NCBI RefSeq assembly: GCF_030817535.1
Contig: NZ_JAUSZL010000002.1
Coordinates: forward strand, 4,960,001 to 5,024,000
From: Streptomyces sp. V3I8
GTDB taxonomy: Bacteria; Actinomycetota; Actinomycetes; Streptomycetales; Streptomycetaceae
Direction: 5' to 3'
DNA length: 64,000 nucleotides
Part shown: positions 33,396 to 41,694 of the stretch, in pieces
How positions within the stretch are numbered: the first letter of the stretch is position 1
Layout: each line of letters begins with the position of its first letter
Program-made: the position numbers and the translations under genes
Notes under the pieces: generated by a model
The model's database searches: none
What the model was told of the DNA's origin: nothing
Seen by the model: the letters and a program-made list of their open reading frames with translations, nothing else

Positions 33396-33955
33396 GCGGC
33401 GCACCGGCCGCGTCGGCGCCGCCCAAGGACTACCGGTTGCTGGTTCCGCGTGACTGGTTCCGGATCGACCTCACCCAGGACCGGTGGCGCGGGCAGCTGA
33501 AGACCTTCGTGGACTTCCAGGCGGAAGGCCGGAATGTACCGGCGGAGGCACAGCAGGAGGCGTGGGCCACTCTGCGCAACACCGCCGAGGCCGGCGTCGC
33601 GGGCGGTGCGCTGGAGTTCTTCCTGCGGCCGGAGCTGTCCGACGGCAGCATCATGCCCGCCTCGCTCATCGTGTCGTTGGTCCCACGGCCCGGATCCCTG
33701 ACGCCCCGGGACCTCCTGCCGGTGTTCGAAGCGGAGGAACGCGACCGCGGGCGTGCTTCCGAAGTGTCGGTTGTCGAACTCCCGAGCGGCGGGGCGGTAC
33801 GGATCCTGACGCCCGCCACCCTGGACCTGTACGTCCACATGCCGGGAGCGGTCGGGTACCTGGTGCTCGCTTTCGCCGTGCCTCTGACCGGTATGCGAGG
33901 GCCGATGCACCGACTGTGCACCTCGATCGCGGAATCACTGCGCTGGATCATGTGA
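33392..33955 (+). CDS. P-x-x-W/F family protein, copy 2
   Basis: 187 residues from ATG 33392, overlapping the upstream stop. YRLLVPRDWFRIDL is the family motif (residues 14-27); SVVELPSGGAVRIL matches the central strand of copy 1; the last helix is CTSIAESLRWIM. No membrane segment or signal. Its pairing with copy 1 in one operon suggests a heteromer or recent duplication followed by divergence. Confidence 0.7.
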   Translation: MSGAPAASAPPKDYRLLVPRDWFRIDLTQDRWRGQLKTFVDFQAEGRNVPAEAQQEAWATLRNTAEAGVAGGALEFFLRPELSDGSIMPASLIVSLVPRPGSLTPRDLLPVFEAEERDRGRASEVSVVELPSGGAVRILTPATLDLYVHMPGAVGYLVLAFAVPLTGMRGPMHRLCTSIAESLRWIM

Positions 33956-34051
33956 CCCCGGCCGGGCAGATGACAGGGGCGGCGGCCGGAAGTCTTCCTG
34001 CCGACCCCACCCGCTATCCTCGTCCGGACCCCGCGAGGAATGGGAGAGCCC

Positions 34052-34642
34052 ATGTCTGTTGGATCAGAGGCCGGGAAGCCCCGGGCCCAGGGTTCTGGGC
34101 GCTCGGTCGTGGGGAACGTCGTCTTCGGCGTCGGCCTGCTGCTCGTCCTGGCCGCCATGACGCTCGGTGCCTACGCGGGCGTCGCCCTGGCCGTCCAGAT
34201 GACGGACGATTCGTTCCTGTCGTCGGCGGTGCCGGACGACGGACGCAACGCGCTGGTCGTCGGGGGCATCGGCGCGGGCGGCTTGGCGGGCCTTCTGGTA
34301 CCGCTCATTCTGTTCTCCGCCGTCCGGGGCACTGAGGACAAGCCCAGGACCGGACCCGGAGAGGCCCTGCTCAAGGTCCTTGGCGTCCTCGTCGTCGGTG
34401 TCTACCTGCTGCTCGTCTCCGTGGTCGCGGCACAGCTCGGCCGGTTCCTCCCCGAAGGAGCGACCACCCTGGTGAGCGTCTTCGTCGTCGGCTTCAGCTG
34501 GATGCCGCTGGCGCTCGTGCCATGGGAGCGGTTCGGGCTGAGAGGCGTACAGGAACTGCTGGGTTCCTCCCGTGGAGCTGAGCACGGTCCGGTGCGTGGC
34601 CAGGCGCGCGGCCGGGACGACAGTTCAGACAAGCCGGACTGA
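34052..34642 (+). CDS. Polytopic membrane protein (T7SS island)
   Basis: 196 residues from ATG 34052 with GGGAGAG upstream; ATG 34040 is an in-frame alternative. Four hydrophobic helices (about 20-45, 63-87, 103-126, 132-153), the last followed by VPWERFGLRGVQELLG. The hydrophilic tail is Gly/Arg/Asp-rich. No family recognised. Its 3' end overlaps the convergent gene by 18 bp, marking the border between modules 1 and 2. Confidence 0.72.
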   Translation: MSVGSEAGKPRAQGSGRSVVGNVVFGVGLLLVLAAMTLGAYAGVALAVQMTDDSFLSSAVPDDGRNALVVGGIGAGGLAGLLVPLILFSAVRGTEDKPRTGPGEALLKVLGVLVVGVYLLLVSVVAAQLGRFLPEGATTLVSVFVVGFSWMPLALVPWERFGLRGVQELLGSSRGAEHGPVRGQARGRDDSSDKPD

Positions 34643-35239
34643 GTCCGCCAACTCGTCCGCCATCCGACCCAGTTCCTCGCCGAGTCCCGGAGCCCTCCAG
34701 AGCAGGCGGCACTCCAGCGCGGTGGGACGGGCCCGCGGCAGGACGTAGTGGGCCACACCCTCCAGTACGGAACCGTCGCCGGTATCGGGATCCGTGGGCT
34801 CCAGCCGGTGCATCCGCAGCGCGGCCCCCAGCGGCAGCTCGACCTCACTGATCTCCGGAGGCCGGAAGAACGGACCCTCGGCGCTTTCGGCCGCCGCGCG
34901 CAGTATGTCCAGCCGCAGCGACTCCGGTGGGATGCCCGCCAGCTCGCGTACGCAGTAGAACGCGGCCACGCCACCGTCCTGCGGTGTGAGGAGCGCGGCG
35001 CACAGAGCCTTCTGCCGGGCGGCGACATCGTGATACCAGAGCACGTCCGCCGCGAACGCCGTCCGCCACTCGTCGGGTACGCCCGCCGTGAAGTGCTTGT
35101 CGGCCGCCGAGCGGGCCCATTCCTCGGGCCGCGGAGCGGTGAGGTCGAGCACGAGCCAGTTGTGCGGAGCGGGCAGCGTGACACGGCACTGGTGCCAGTC
35201 GGCTGCCGCCGTGGACGCGGACGCGTCTGCCGTGGGCAT
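34625..35239 (-). CDS. P-x-x-W family protein, copy 3 (module 2)
   Basis: 204 residues. The N-terminal motif is LPAPHNWLVLDL; the central strand ISEVELPLGAALRMHRL resembles copies 1 and 2; the last helix is MADELADSVRLV. DEWRTAFAADVLWYHDVAARQKALCAALL is the helical part. Lies 6 bp after the stop of the long secreted-type protein of module 2, so expressed with it. Confidence 0.68.
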   Translation of the reverse strand: MPTADASASTAAADWHQCRVTLPAPHNWLVLDLTAPRPEEWARSAADKHFTAGVPDEWRTAFAADVLWYHDVAARQKALCAALLTPQDGGVAAFYCVRELAGIPPESLRLDILRAAAESAEGPFFRPPEISEVELPLGAALRMHRLEPTDPDTGDGSVLEGVAHYVLPRARPTALECRLLWRAPGLGEELGRMADELADSVRLV

Positions 35240-35245
35240 CGGCGG

Positions 35246-36634
35246 CTACCTCCCCGCCAGTGAGGCATCGGGTCCGGTCACGTCGATGTCGTCGCCCCCG
35301 AAGAGCCCGACGAAGCTCTTGGTGTCCGAGCCAGCCCCCGTACCGGTCGCCCCGAGCGCCCACGAGTTGTACTGCAGGGCCTGCTTGAAGGCGTCCGGCG
35401 TACCGATGATGTTCAGGTCCGACGGGTCGATGTTCTTGATCCGGGCGAGCTCGTCGACCATGCCGGGACCCACGTACATGCTGGCGAGGCCGCGCGCACC
35501 ACCCGCGCGCCAGGCGTCACGGACGGCGGAGACGTTGTCGCCGACCTTGAGCAGGTCCCGCCAGTTGCCCCGGATCGTGCCGAGGTCGTCGGCGAAGGAG
35601 GCGCCCAGGCCCCTGAAAGCGGCTCCCAGGCTCACGTTGGGCGCGGCGGCCGTCGCGGTCGCTCCGGCGCGCGCACCGACCATCTCGACGACCAGCGCGC
35701 GCCGCGCCGCCGCGTTGAGACCGGGGTTCCACCCGCGTACGTACTGGGCCGCCGCCGTCCACACACGACTGCGGCCGGCCGTCGCGGCGAGCTTGGCACC
35801 GGCGGAGAAGACCCGGCCGATACCGAAGGTCGCGAGGCCCAGTACGTCCATGGCGACATCGCCCCACGACCCGTCGCCGTTGATGGCGAGGAGCAGATGG
35901 CAGACGAGCGAGACGGCGGTCGCGATCAGTGCGATGGTGCCGAGGACACCGGCGATCGCCTGTCCGATGACGGGGATCCAGCCGACCAGGAGTGCCACCA
36001 GCCCGCAGACCGCCGCGACGGCTCCCGCGATGTCCGCGACGATCTTCAGGGTGTCGCGCAGCTCGTCCAGCCAGGAGTCGTTGAGGTCGTCGCTCTCGGT
36101 GATCAGGTGGATCCGCTTGGCGGCGGCGTTGCCGGCTGTGTCGTGCCGCGTCTTGAGCGGTACGAGTTTGCCGCGCAGGTCATCCAGTTCGCCCTGCAGG
36201 CCCGTCACCGCGCCGTCGAGCTTCTTCTGCCCGGTCTCGTCGGTGTCTTCGGGCGGGCTGTCGGCCTTCGACCTGGCGGTCGTCAGGTCACCGCTCTTCG
36301 TCTCGGCCTGCCCGAGGAGCCGGTCCGCCTCCTCCTGGATCTCCTGGAGTTCGGTGTGGTACTCCTTCAGCGCGATGCCCGCCTCTTCGTAGCGGTTGTG
36401 CGCCTTGCTCACGGTCTTCGCGGTGTCGTCGGCCTTCTCGGCGAACTCGCGGCCGGCTTTGGAGTCCCAGCTCTTCTGGTCACCGAGTCGGCGCAGCGCG
36501 GCAGCGGCGTCCGAGATGGTCTTCGCCGTGGCGGTGAAGCGTCTGGCGAGCGCCTTGAGGTCGTCCACGTCGCCGGGCACCGGATCCGCGCTCTCGCCCA
36601 GCACCTCCCAGCGGTGGTCGGCGGGACGCGTCAC
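35246..36634 (-). CDS. Long putative type VII-secreted protein (module 2)
   Basis: 462 residues from GTG 36634, overlapping the stop of the WXG100-like gene (GTGA). DPVPGD at residues 17-22 and W56-DSKAGREF repeat the signature of modules 1 and 3. A long coiled coil (about 75-175) leads to a hydrophobic core (about 200-250: IVADIAGAVAAVCGLVALLVGWIPVIGQAI) and VAMDVLGLATFGIGRVF, a degenerate pre-toxin motif. The C-terminal 150 residues differ from the other two long proteins and have no recognised toxin motif; polymorphic ends are typical of delivered effectors. Confidence 0.75.
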   Translation of the reverse strand: MTRPADHRWEVLGESADPVPGDVDDLKALARRFTATAKTISDAAAALRRLGDQKSWDSKAGREFAEKADDTAKTVSKAHNRYEEAGIALKEYHTELQEIQEEADRLLGQAETKSGDLTTARSKADSPPEDTDETGQKKLDGAVTGLQGELDDLRGKLVPLKTRHDTAGNAAAKRIHLITESDDLNDSWLDELRDTLKIVADIAGAVAAVCGLVALLVGWIPVIGQAIAGVLGTIALIATAVSLVCHLLLAINGDGSWGDVAMDVLGLATFGIGRVFSAGAKLAATAGRSRVWTAAAQYVRGWNPGLNAAARRALVVEMVGARAGATATAAAPNVSLGAAFRGLGASFADDLGTIRGNWRDLLKVGDNVSAVRDAWRAGGARGLASMYVGPGMVDELARIKNIDPSDLNIIGTPDAFKQALQYNSWALGATGTGAGSDTKSFVGLFGGDDIDVTGPDASLAGR

Positions 36635-36945
36635 TTCTTGCCCCCACCGGTCTTGTCCTTGCCGACCAAGGCCTTGTAGAGCTGTTCGTCGATCTCGGTG
36701 TACGCCTCGCCCGCCGTCTTGGCCACCTCGCCCAGGCCTTTGATCTCCTCGATCATCTTCTCGCGGTTGTCGTTCCAGCCGTCGGAGAACTCCTGCAGCC
36801 GTTCCTGCAGCAGCTTGTGGCCGACCGTCCGCCGGTCGTAGGAGTCCAGAAGCTTGTCGAGCCCTTCGAACTCCGTGGCCACCGTCCGCAGTCCCACGCC
36901 CGCCGTGTGCAGGTCGTCGGTGGAGACTCTGAGCCGCTCGCTCAT
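36631..36945 (-). CDS. WXG100-like protein, WxxxR variant (module 2)
   Basis: 104 residues from ATG 36945, which overlaps the stop of the upstream family protein (ATGA). FSDGWNDNREKMIEEI holds Trp57 and Arg61; the end motif is YTEIDEQLY (Tyr82, Asp86), 25 residues from the Trp. A Lys/Gly tail follows. Middle gene of a tightly coupled three-gene unit with a family protein before and the long partner after. Confidence 0.82.
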   Translation of the reverse strand: MSERLRVSTDDLHTAGVGLRTVATEFEGLDKLLDSYDRRTVGHKLLQERLQEFSDGWNDNREKMIEEIKGLGEVAKTAGEAYTEIDEQLYKALVGKDKTGGGKK

Positions 36946-37568
36946 CCTTGTTGCCCCCGTGGTTCCTGAGTCTTTTTCTGCCAGCGCAGAGTACCGGCGA
37001 CCGCGTCGAAGAGCTCCGTCATCGCATCCGCGATCGGCTCCAGCGGAGTGCTGAACGTCAGCATGAGGACCTCGTCCCGATCCGGTACGGGGACGAAGTA
37101 CTCCACGACGGTGTCCTCGAACTCGCTGCCGAGCCGCCGCGTTTCCCGGCTGCGTTCCGTACGCCGCCGACGGACCGCCGGTCCGGTGGTCGGCAGTCGT
37201 ACGCGGGAGGTCTCGCCCTTGCCGGACAGCGCCGAGACCACGCCAAGGCTGTCGAACCGCTGAGAGAGCCTGGAGATCAGCAGGGACGCGGAGAGAGGGA
37301 TCCCCGCCGCTTCCAGGAACGACAGGTAGAGCACCACGCCGCCCTGCTCGACGCCCGCCCCGGCCGCGCCCAGCAGTTGCTCCTCCGCCTGTCGGCGAAG
37401 CACCGGCTGATCGTCCACGCCCGCGAACTGCCTTTTGACCAGCGCGCTCACGGACGCTTCGCGACGGTCCAGTGGCTGAAGCGGGATGCGGTACCAATCC
37501 TCGGGCGTGATGAGGCCGAAGACGTTCTCGCTGTCGGCGCTCCGGTCGGACGGCGCGGTCTGCTGCAT
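36942..37568 (-). CDS. P-x-x-W family protein, copy 4 (module 2)
   Basis: 208 residues from ATG 37568; no clear ribosome-binding site, so the start is less certain. FGLITPEDWYRIPL is the family motif; the last helix is FDAVAGTLRWQ. The middle has VVLYLSFLEAAGIPLSASLLIS and a basic patch RRRRTERSRETRR not seen in the other copies. First of the coupled unit leading into the WXG100-like and long genes. Confidence 0.68.
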   Translation of the reverse strand: MQQTAPSDRSADSENVFGLITPEDWYRIPLQPLDRREASVSALVKRQFAGVDDQPVLRRQAEEQLLGAAGAGVEQGGVVLYLSFLEAAGIPLSASLLISRLSQRFDSLGVVSALSGKGETSRVRLPTTGPAVRRRRTERSRETRRLGSEFEDTVVEYFVPVPDRDEVLMLTFSTPLEPIADAMTELFDAVAGTLRWQKKTQEPRGQQG

Positions 37569-37650
37569 GCCGACCGACGCTAGCCGCGGGGGGTGTGTTT
37601 TCGCCACAGCGAACTTTCCCGTGAGCGGATACAGACAGCCACGAAAGGGG

Positions 37651-38286
37651 TCAATCGGAACTGACAGAGCTGGCAGGGCCGGCCGAATTGGTGGGACCGG
37701 TGAGTCCGGTCTCTGAACGCCCTCTCTGGCGGAGTACGGCCACGGCAATCAGCAGCGCAGCCATGGCGACGGTGGCCGCGAGACCGACCGCCCACAGCCA
37801 GGGCTGGGTACGGAAGGTCCAACTGGGCGCGACGGATACCCCGCGACCCCACTTGCCCGTGTCCTGGGCGACGAAGATCAGAGAGGCGAGCTGGAGCATG
37901 ACTGCTCCGCAGAGGACGGCCAGCAGCGTGCGGCCGAGCGATCGGGCCTTGTGCGTCTTCCAGCGCTCCTTGCTCAGGCCGGCAAGAGTCATCACGAAGA
38001 GCGTCACCACGCAGGGCACGAGCGCTCCCGCGAACACCGCGAAGCCGTACGCGCCGCCCGGCCAGGCATCGGCCACCCACTTCCAGGTGTCGTCGCCCCA
38101 GTACTCGTTCATGAAGATGAACAGGGCGAGCAGGACGGCGATGGCAAGCAACGCCAGGCAGCCGAACAATTTGTTCCCCGTACCGGAGTCCTCGTCCTCG
38201 CGCGCTGTCCGGCGACCGGGCCGGTGCTCGTACTGCAGCGAGGAGGCGGCGGCTTTGCGCCGACGGGGCTTGGCCGAACCTGCCAT
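37651..38286 (-). CDS. Polytopic membrane protein (module 2)
   Basis: 211 residues. A basic cytoplasmic N-terminus (MAGSAKPRRRKAAA), then about four helices: LFGCLALLAIAVLLALFIF, the AVFAGALVPCVVTLFVMTLAGL region, LLAVLCGAVMLQLASLIFV and WAVGLAATVAMAALLIAVAVL. No family recognised. Lies between two copies of the P-x-x-W family on the same strand, 82 bp before one and 4 bp after the other. Confidence 0.72.
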   Translation of the reverse strand: MAGSAKPRRRKAAASSLQYEHRPGRRTAREDEDSGTGNKLFGCLALLAIAVLLALFIFMNEYWGDDTWKWVADAWPGGAYGFAVFAGALVPCVVTLFVMTLAGLSKERWKTHKARSLGRTLLAVLCGAVMLQLASLIFVAQDTGKWGRGVSVAPSWTFRTQPWLWAVGLAATVAMAALLIAVAVLRQRGRSETGLTGPTNSAGPASSVSSD

Positions 38287-38290
38287 CTTG

Positions 38291-39028
38291 TTATCTCCCA
38301 GGTGTCTCGGTAAGGGCTTCAGGGGGCTCGGCGAAGGAAACCGTCTTAAGAACGGCCCCCATCAGTTCGACGAACTGGGCCCAATGATCCACTGAGGCTG
38401 TGAAGAGCGTGAAGACAGCGGTGAACGCACCCGTTGGAAAGGGAACATAGACTTGGATCTGGGCAGTGACGAGATCTGTTGTATCGCCGCTCGCCGAGAA
38501 ATCCTTGTTGATGGTGAATTGGCGCCAAGTCGTGCACGACGCTGCTGGGCCACATGGCAAGTCAAGCCATTCGACCTCGTTGTACGGGTCCTTGGACAGG
38601 GTCGCGAGGATTCCCTGCGTGGCGACGTCTGTATCGGTGTCTGCTTGATCTGTGGGAATGGCAGCCAGAGTGAAGGCGCATTGGGCTGCACCGACTGACA
38701 AGTCATGCCTGGCTATCTCGCCCGTCCCCGACGAGGTCTGTTCTTCCTCAGACGTGGAGAACAGGCCCAGCGCGGCGTAGGAGAGACCGGTGTTCCCCAT
38801 GAGTTCCGCCATCGCCGCGAAGTAGGGAGTGGCGGGATCCCATACCCTTTCGTCCCCACGAGAATAGAGCTCACGGACGAAGGACCGTGCGCGCTCCGCG
38901 CGTTCCTCGGGCTCGAGGGCGAGGGGAAGTGCGAAGAACCCCTCCGGGACCAGGAACCAGACAGGCGGAGGCTCGGTCGTCGGAGTGGGTGAATGAAGTG
39001 GCGCAGTAGGGTTGGCAGAGGGGTTCAT
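38291..39028 (-). CDS. P-x-x-F family protein, copy 5
   Basis: About 245 residues from ATG 39028 (no obvious ribosome-binding site). VWFLVPEGFFALPL is closest to copy 1 (MPEGFFEIP). VEWLDLPCGPAASCTTWRQF parallels ELPCGPAVSCIGTRKG of copy 1, and the last helix is MGAVLKTVSFAE, so copies 1 and 5 are sister genes in two modules. Codon use is less G+C-biased than in flanking genes. Confidence 0.7.
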   Translation of the reverse strand: MNPSANPTAPLHSPTPTTEPPPVWFLVPEGFFALPLALEPEERAERARSFVRELYSRGDERVWDPATPYFAAMAELMGNTGLSYAALGLFSTSEEEQTSSGTGEIARHDLSVGAAQCAFTLAAIPTDQADTDTDVATQGILATLSKDPYNEVEWLDLPCGPAASCTTWRQFTINKDFSASGDTTDLVTAQIQVYVPFPTGAFTAVFTLFTASVDHWAQFVELMGAVLKTVSFAEPPEALTETPGR

Positions 39029-39068
39029 TGAGCTGTAGACCGGTCCGATTATCGTGTGCCGCAGGGTT

Positions 39069-39980
39069 TTAGAGGTCTTCGGGGTGATAATCCTCAGCAT
39101 CGACCTCTATGCCATCGGAGTCCATGACAAGACTCTCCTCCGAGGAACCGAAGGAGGAGGTGAACTGACTCGGTGGCAGGATGTCCACGTTGTAGTGGCC
39201 GCATGCGTTACGAGTAATGATAGGAGTAACGGAATCTGATGCATCGATTTCTCTGATGAATTCTGAGATGGTTGTGCGTTGTTTCGTGCTGAGTGATTCC
39301 AGGGGCAGCAGGTCGGGCGGTTGCATGAAGTATCGCGTGAGCGCTCTTCGCCAGACGCAGGTCAGCCTGCACCATGAGCCGTCCGTGAAGGTGACTGTGA
39401 AGTCGTTGCCGTCCTTGAAGTCCTTGAGTTCGACGATGTCGATGTCGGTGCGTGAGCACTGCCAGAGGACTTCGTCGTCGATCGCTTCGAGATTCTTCCT
39501 GTCGAAGGGCAGGCTGACCAGAACCAGCCTGCGATCGGTGACGATCGCGTGCGTGCGGTGGTGCTTGTGGTCGAAGCGGCTGGGATCCAGTTGCCAGGGC
39601 AGGGACCGGGCCAGGGTGTCCGGCGCGGCCCACATCACCGGGAAGTCCTCGACCTCGTTCGCCGGGTCGTCCGGAGTGTCGGAGCCGGAGTCGTCGGAAG
39701 GGGTGCTGACATTGCCGCCCGCGGAGCTCAGAAAGGCCATGACGGCCACGCCGGCCGCTGTCGCCGCACCCTTGACGGATCTTCGGACCACCGTGCTTCC
39801 CGTCGAACGGGGAGTGAAGGAAGGGCCTTCGGGCCAGCCGGGCAGCTTGCGCTGAATATCGTTGCGGTCAGTGTCACGGAACCAGCGCATGCCTCTGACG
39901 CGTGGCGCGGCTCCCGTCGCGAACGCGACAGGAGCGCGGCCAAGAAGCGTTTCGCCCGGTTCTGGCTGCCAGATGTTCAT
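39069..39980 (-). CDS. Membrane-linked protein with PH-like end, paralogue of 29628-30320
   Basis: 303 residues. One weak hydrophobic segment (about 72-90, GAATAAGVAVMAFLSSAGG) followed by an acidic linker (SDDSGSDTPDDPANEVEDF). Then a strand-rich domain: HAIVTDRRLVLVSLP, DIDIVELKDFKDGNDFTVTFTDGSWCRLT, which resembles bacterial PH-type modules (Thr-Asp-Arg-Arg-Leu-hydrophobics). The F-x-D-G-S-W strand links it to the other paralogue. The last third of the gene is unusually A+T-rich for this genome. Function unknown. Confidence 0.65.
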   Translation of the reverse strand: MNIWQPEPGETLLGRAPVAFATGAAPRVRGMRWFRDTDRNDIQRKLPGWPEGPSFTPRSTGSTVVRRSVKGAATAAGVAVMAFLSSAGGNVSTPSDDSGSDTPDDPANEVEDFPVMWAAPDTLARSLPWQLDPSRFDHKHHRTHAIVTDRRLVLVSLPFDRKNLEAIDDEVLWQCSRTDIDIVELKDFKDGNDFTVTFTDGSWCRLTCVWRRALTRYFMQPPDLLPLESLSTKQRTTISEFIREIDASDSVTPIITRNACGHYNVDILPPSQFTSSFGSSEESLVMDSDGIEVDAEDYHPEDL

Positions 39981-40075
39981 TTCTATGCGCGCTTTCTGTG
40001 AGGCGACCCGTCAGCCTACTCGTCTGGAGTTCGCTCCGCCCTGCGCACGCGCGAGGTGAAATGCGATCTCGCGGA

Positions 40076-41338
40076 CTAGTCCTCGGACAGCGTGTCCTTG
40101 ATATTGGTGGCGGCCTTCGGCGCGATCTTCAGGGTGCCGTCGAGGGCCCTGCCGAAGTCGCTCAGCGGATCCACATTCCCCTTCATCAACGTATTGATGC
40201 CCTTGGTGCCGAGCCATTGCCCCTCGTGGTAGCCGGCACTCACAAGACCTCCCATGCGTGATGCCAGACCGCTGCTCGCATGCGAGACCTCATACACGTG
40301 CTTGGATATGCCGCCGATCTTTACCAGACCAGCTTTTCCGAGCCCGTCCGTGAGACCTTGTGAACTCTTGCCGAACGACATCAGGACGCGTGAGCGGCCA
40401 ATCCTTGTGTATTGGAATCCGTCTCCGAGAAGCGCCACCTTGGCCTGAGCCGCTTTCCTGCCCAGCTTGGCGGTCTTGCCCGCAACCTTGACGCCCTTGC
40501 CGAACGTGCCGATGCCGGGCAGCAACCCCAGTGCGTCTGTGCCGAGGGTCATCCAACTCACGTCCGCGCCAGCCGCCATGGCAACACCGTGGGCTGCCAG
40601 AGCGAGCCCGCTGCCGATCAATGCGGCCGTGCCGAAGATGGCAGCGAGGGGCGGGAACGGAAGTGTGACGATGGCCAGCATGCCCATCAGCGCGGAAATG
40701 TTGCTGAGTACGTCACCGATCGCTTTGATCAGGTCGGCGTGTTCCGTGAGCCACTCGCCTGTCGCGTCCCAGCTGTCCGCGATTCCTTGGCCCAGCTTGT
40801 CCCAGAAGCCCGGCTCGTTCGGGGCTATGTCGCCCGCCTTGTCGAGCTCCTTGCTGATCCTGTCCGCGGCACGCTTGTAGCGGTCCTCCAGGTCGTGGAC
40901 CTTGCCCGTGATCTCGTCGACCGCGCCCGACGCCTTGCCGAGTTCCTCGCTGCCCTTGCCGTTGTCCTTCGCGCCAGCTTTCTGCTGGGCCGTCTCCCTG
41001 GCCTCCAGCTTCTCGCCGGCCGACTTCTCCAGGCGGTTCGCCTCGTCCTGGAAGTCCTCCAGTTCACCGGCCCACCGGTGCAGCGCGCGCGAGGCCTTGT
41101 CGAAGGAGTCGTGGCTCTTGCGGATCAGCGGGGTGACGTCCTGGCCGACGTACTCCGTGAACGCGACCGCCGTTTTGCCCTTCCAAGCGCCGGCCTCGAT
41201 CCGCTCCAACTCGCGGAGCGTGGTGCTCAGATCCCTCGCCAGGCCCCCGAGCTTCTTCGCGAGGTCCCGGGTGTCGTCGTGGTCTCCCGGCGTCGGATCC
41301 CAGCCGATGTGGGGGAAAGCAGGACGCTTGCCGGCCAC
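40076..41338 (-). CDS. Long putative type VII-secreted protein (module 3)
   Basis: 420 residues. DPTPGD at residues 14-19 and W52-KGKTAVAF, here a true W-x-G. A charged coiled coil (about 90-170) precedes the hydrophobic core (about 210-265: ISALMGMLAIVTLPFPPLAAIFGTAALIG) and TLGTDALGLLPGIGTFGKGVK, nearly the same as in module 1. The C-terminal 100 residues (HVYEVSHASSGLASRMGG to the end) differ from the others. Follows the WXG100-like gene by 2 bp, so they are co-expressed. Confidence 0.76.
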   Translation of the reverse strand: MAGKRPAFPHIGWDPTPGDHDDTRDLAKKLGGLARDLSTTLRELERIEAGAWKGKTAVAFTEYVGQDVTPLIRKSHDSFDKASRALHRWAGELEDFQDEANRLEKSAGEKLEARETAQQKAGAKDNGKGSEELGKASGAVDEITGKVHDLEDRYKRAADRISKELDKAGDIAPNEPGFWDKLGQGIADSWDATGEWLTEHADLIKAIGDVLSNISALMGMLAIVTLPFPPLAAIFGTAALIGSGLALAAHGVAMAAGADVSWMTLGTDALGLLPGIGTFGKGVKVAGKTAKLGRKAAQAKVALLGDGFQYTRIGRSRVLMSFGKSSQGLTDGLGKAGLVKIGGISKHVYEVSHASSGLASRMGGLVSAGYHEGQWLGTKGINTLMKGNVDPLSDFGRALDGTLKIAPKAATNIKDTLSED

Positions 41339-41340
41339 GT

Positions 41341-41646
41341 CTACTTGTCCTTCTTCTTCGTCCTGAGGGACTCGGCGAGATCGTGGTCGAGCTTGCCGAA
41401 CTCCTCACCGATCTTGTTGATCATCTTCACGGCGCCCTGCGTGTGCTTGCCGAGCTGCTTGATGCCGAAGCCCCACTCGTCGGCGAACTCGTGCACGTTC
41501 TCGACGAGTCCGCTCTCGCCGACCGCGGAGCCGTCGGCACCGCGGAGTGTGCGGCGTGCGCTGTCCATCCGGTCGCTGATCGTCGAGAAGGTCTTCTTCA
41601 GATCCTCGAAGACGGTGTCCTCGAGACGCAGGTCACTCATGGTCAT
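41341..41646 (-). CDS. WXG100-like protein (module 3)
   Basis: 101 residues from ATG 41646 (ATG 41640 also possible). FADEWGFGIKQLGKHT has Trp58 at the inter-helix turn; the end motif is FGKLDHDLAE (Phe83, Asp87), spacing 25 as in the related proteins. Phe replaces the Tyr of the export motif. Ends in KKKDK. Precedes the long protein gene directly. Confidence 0.8.
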   Translation of the reverse strand: MTMSDLRLEDTVFEDLKKTFSTISDRMDSARRTLRGADGSAVGESGLVENVHEFADEWGFGIKQLGKHTQGAVKMINKIGEEFGKLDHDLAESLRTKKKDK

Positions 41647-41694
41647 CCATGTGGAGTTCGGACTTTCGCAGGAGGGGTGGTCGGGGAGAGGGGG

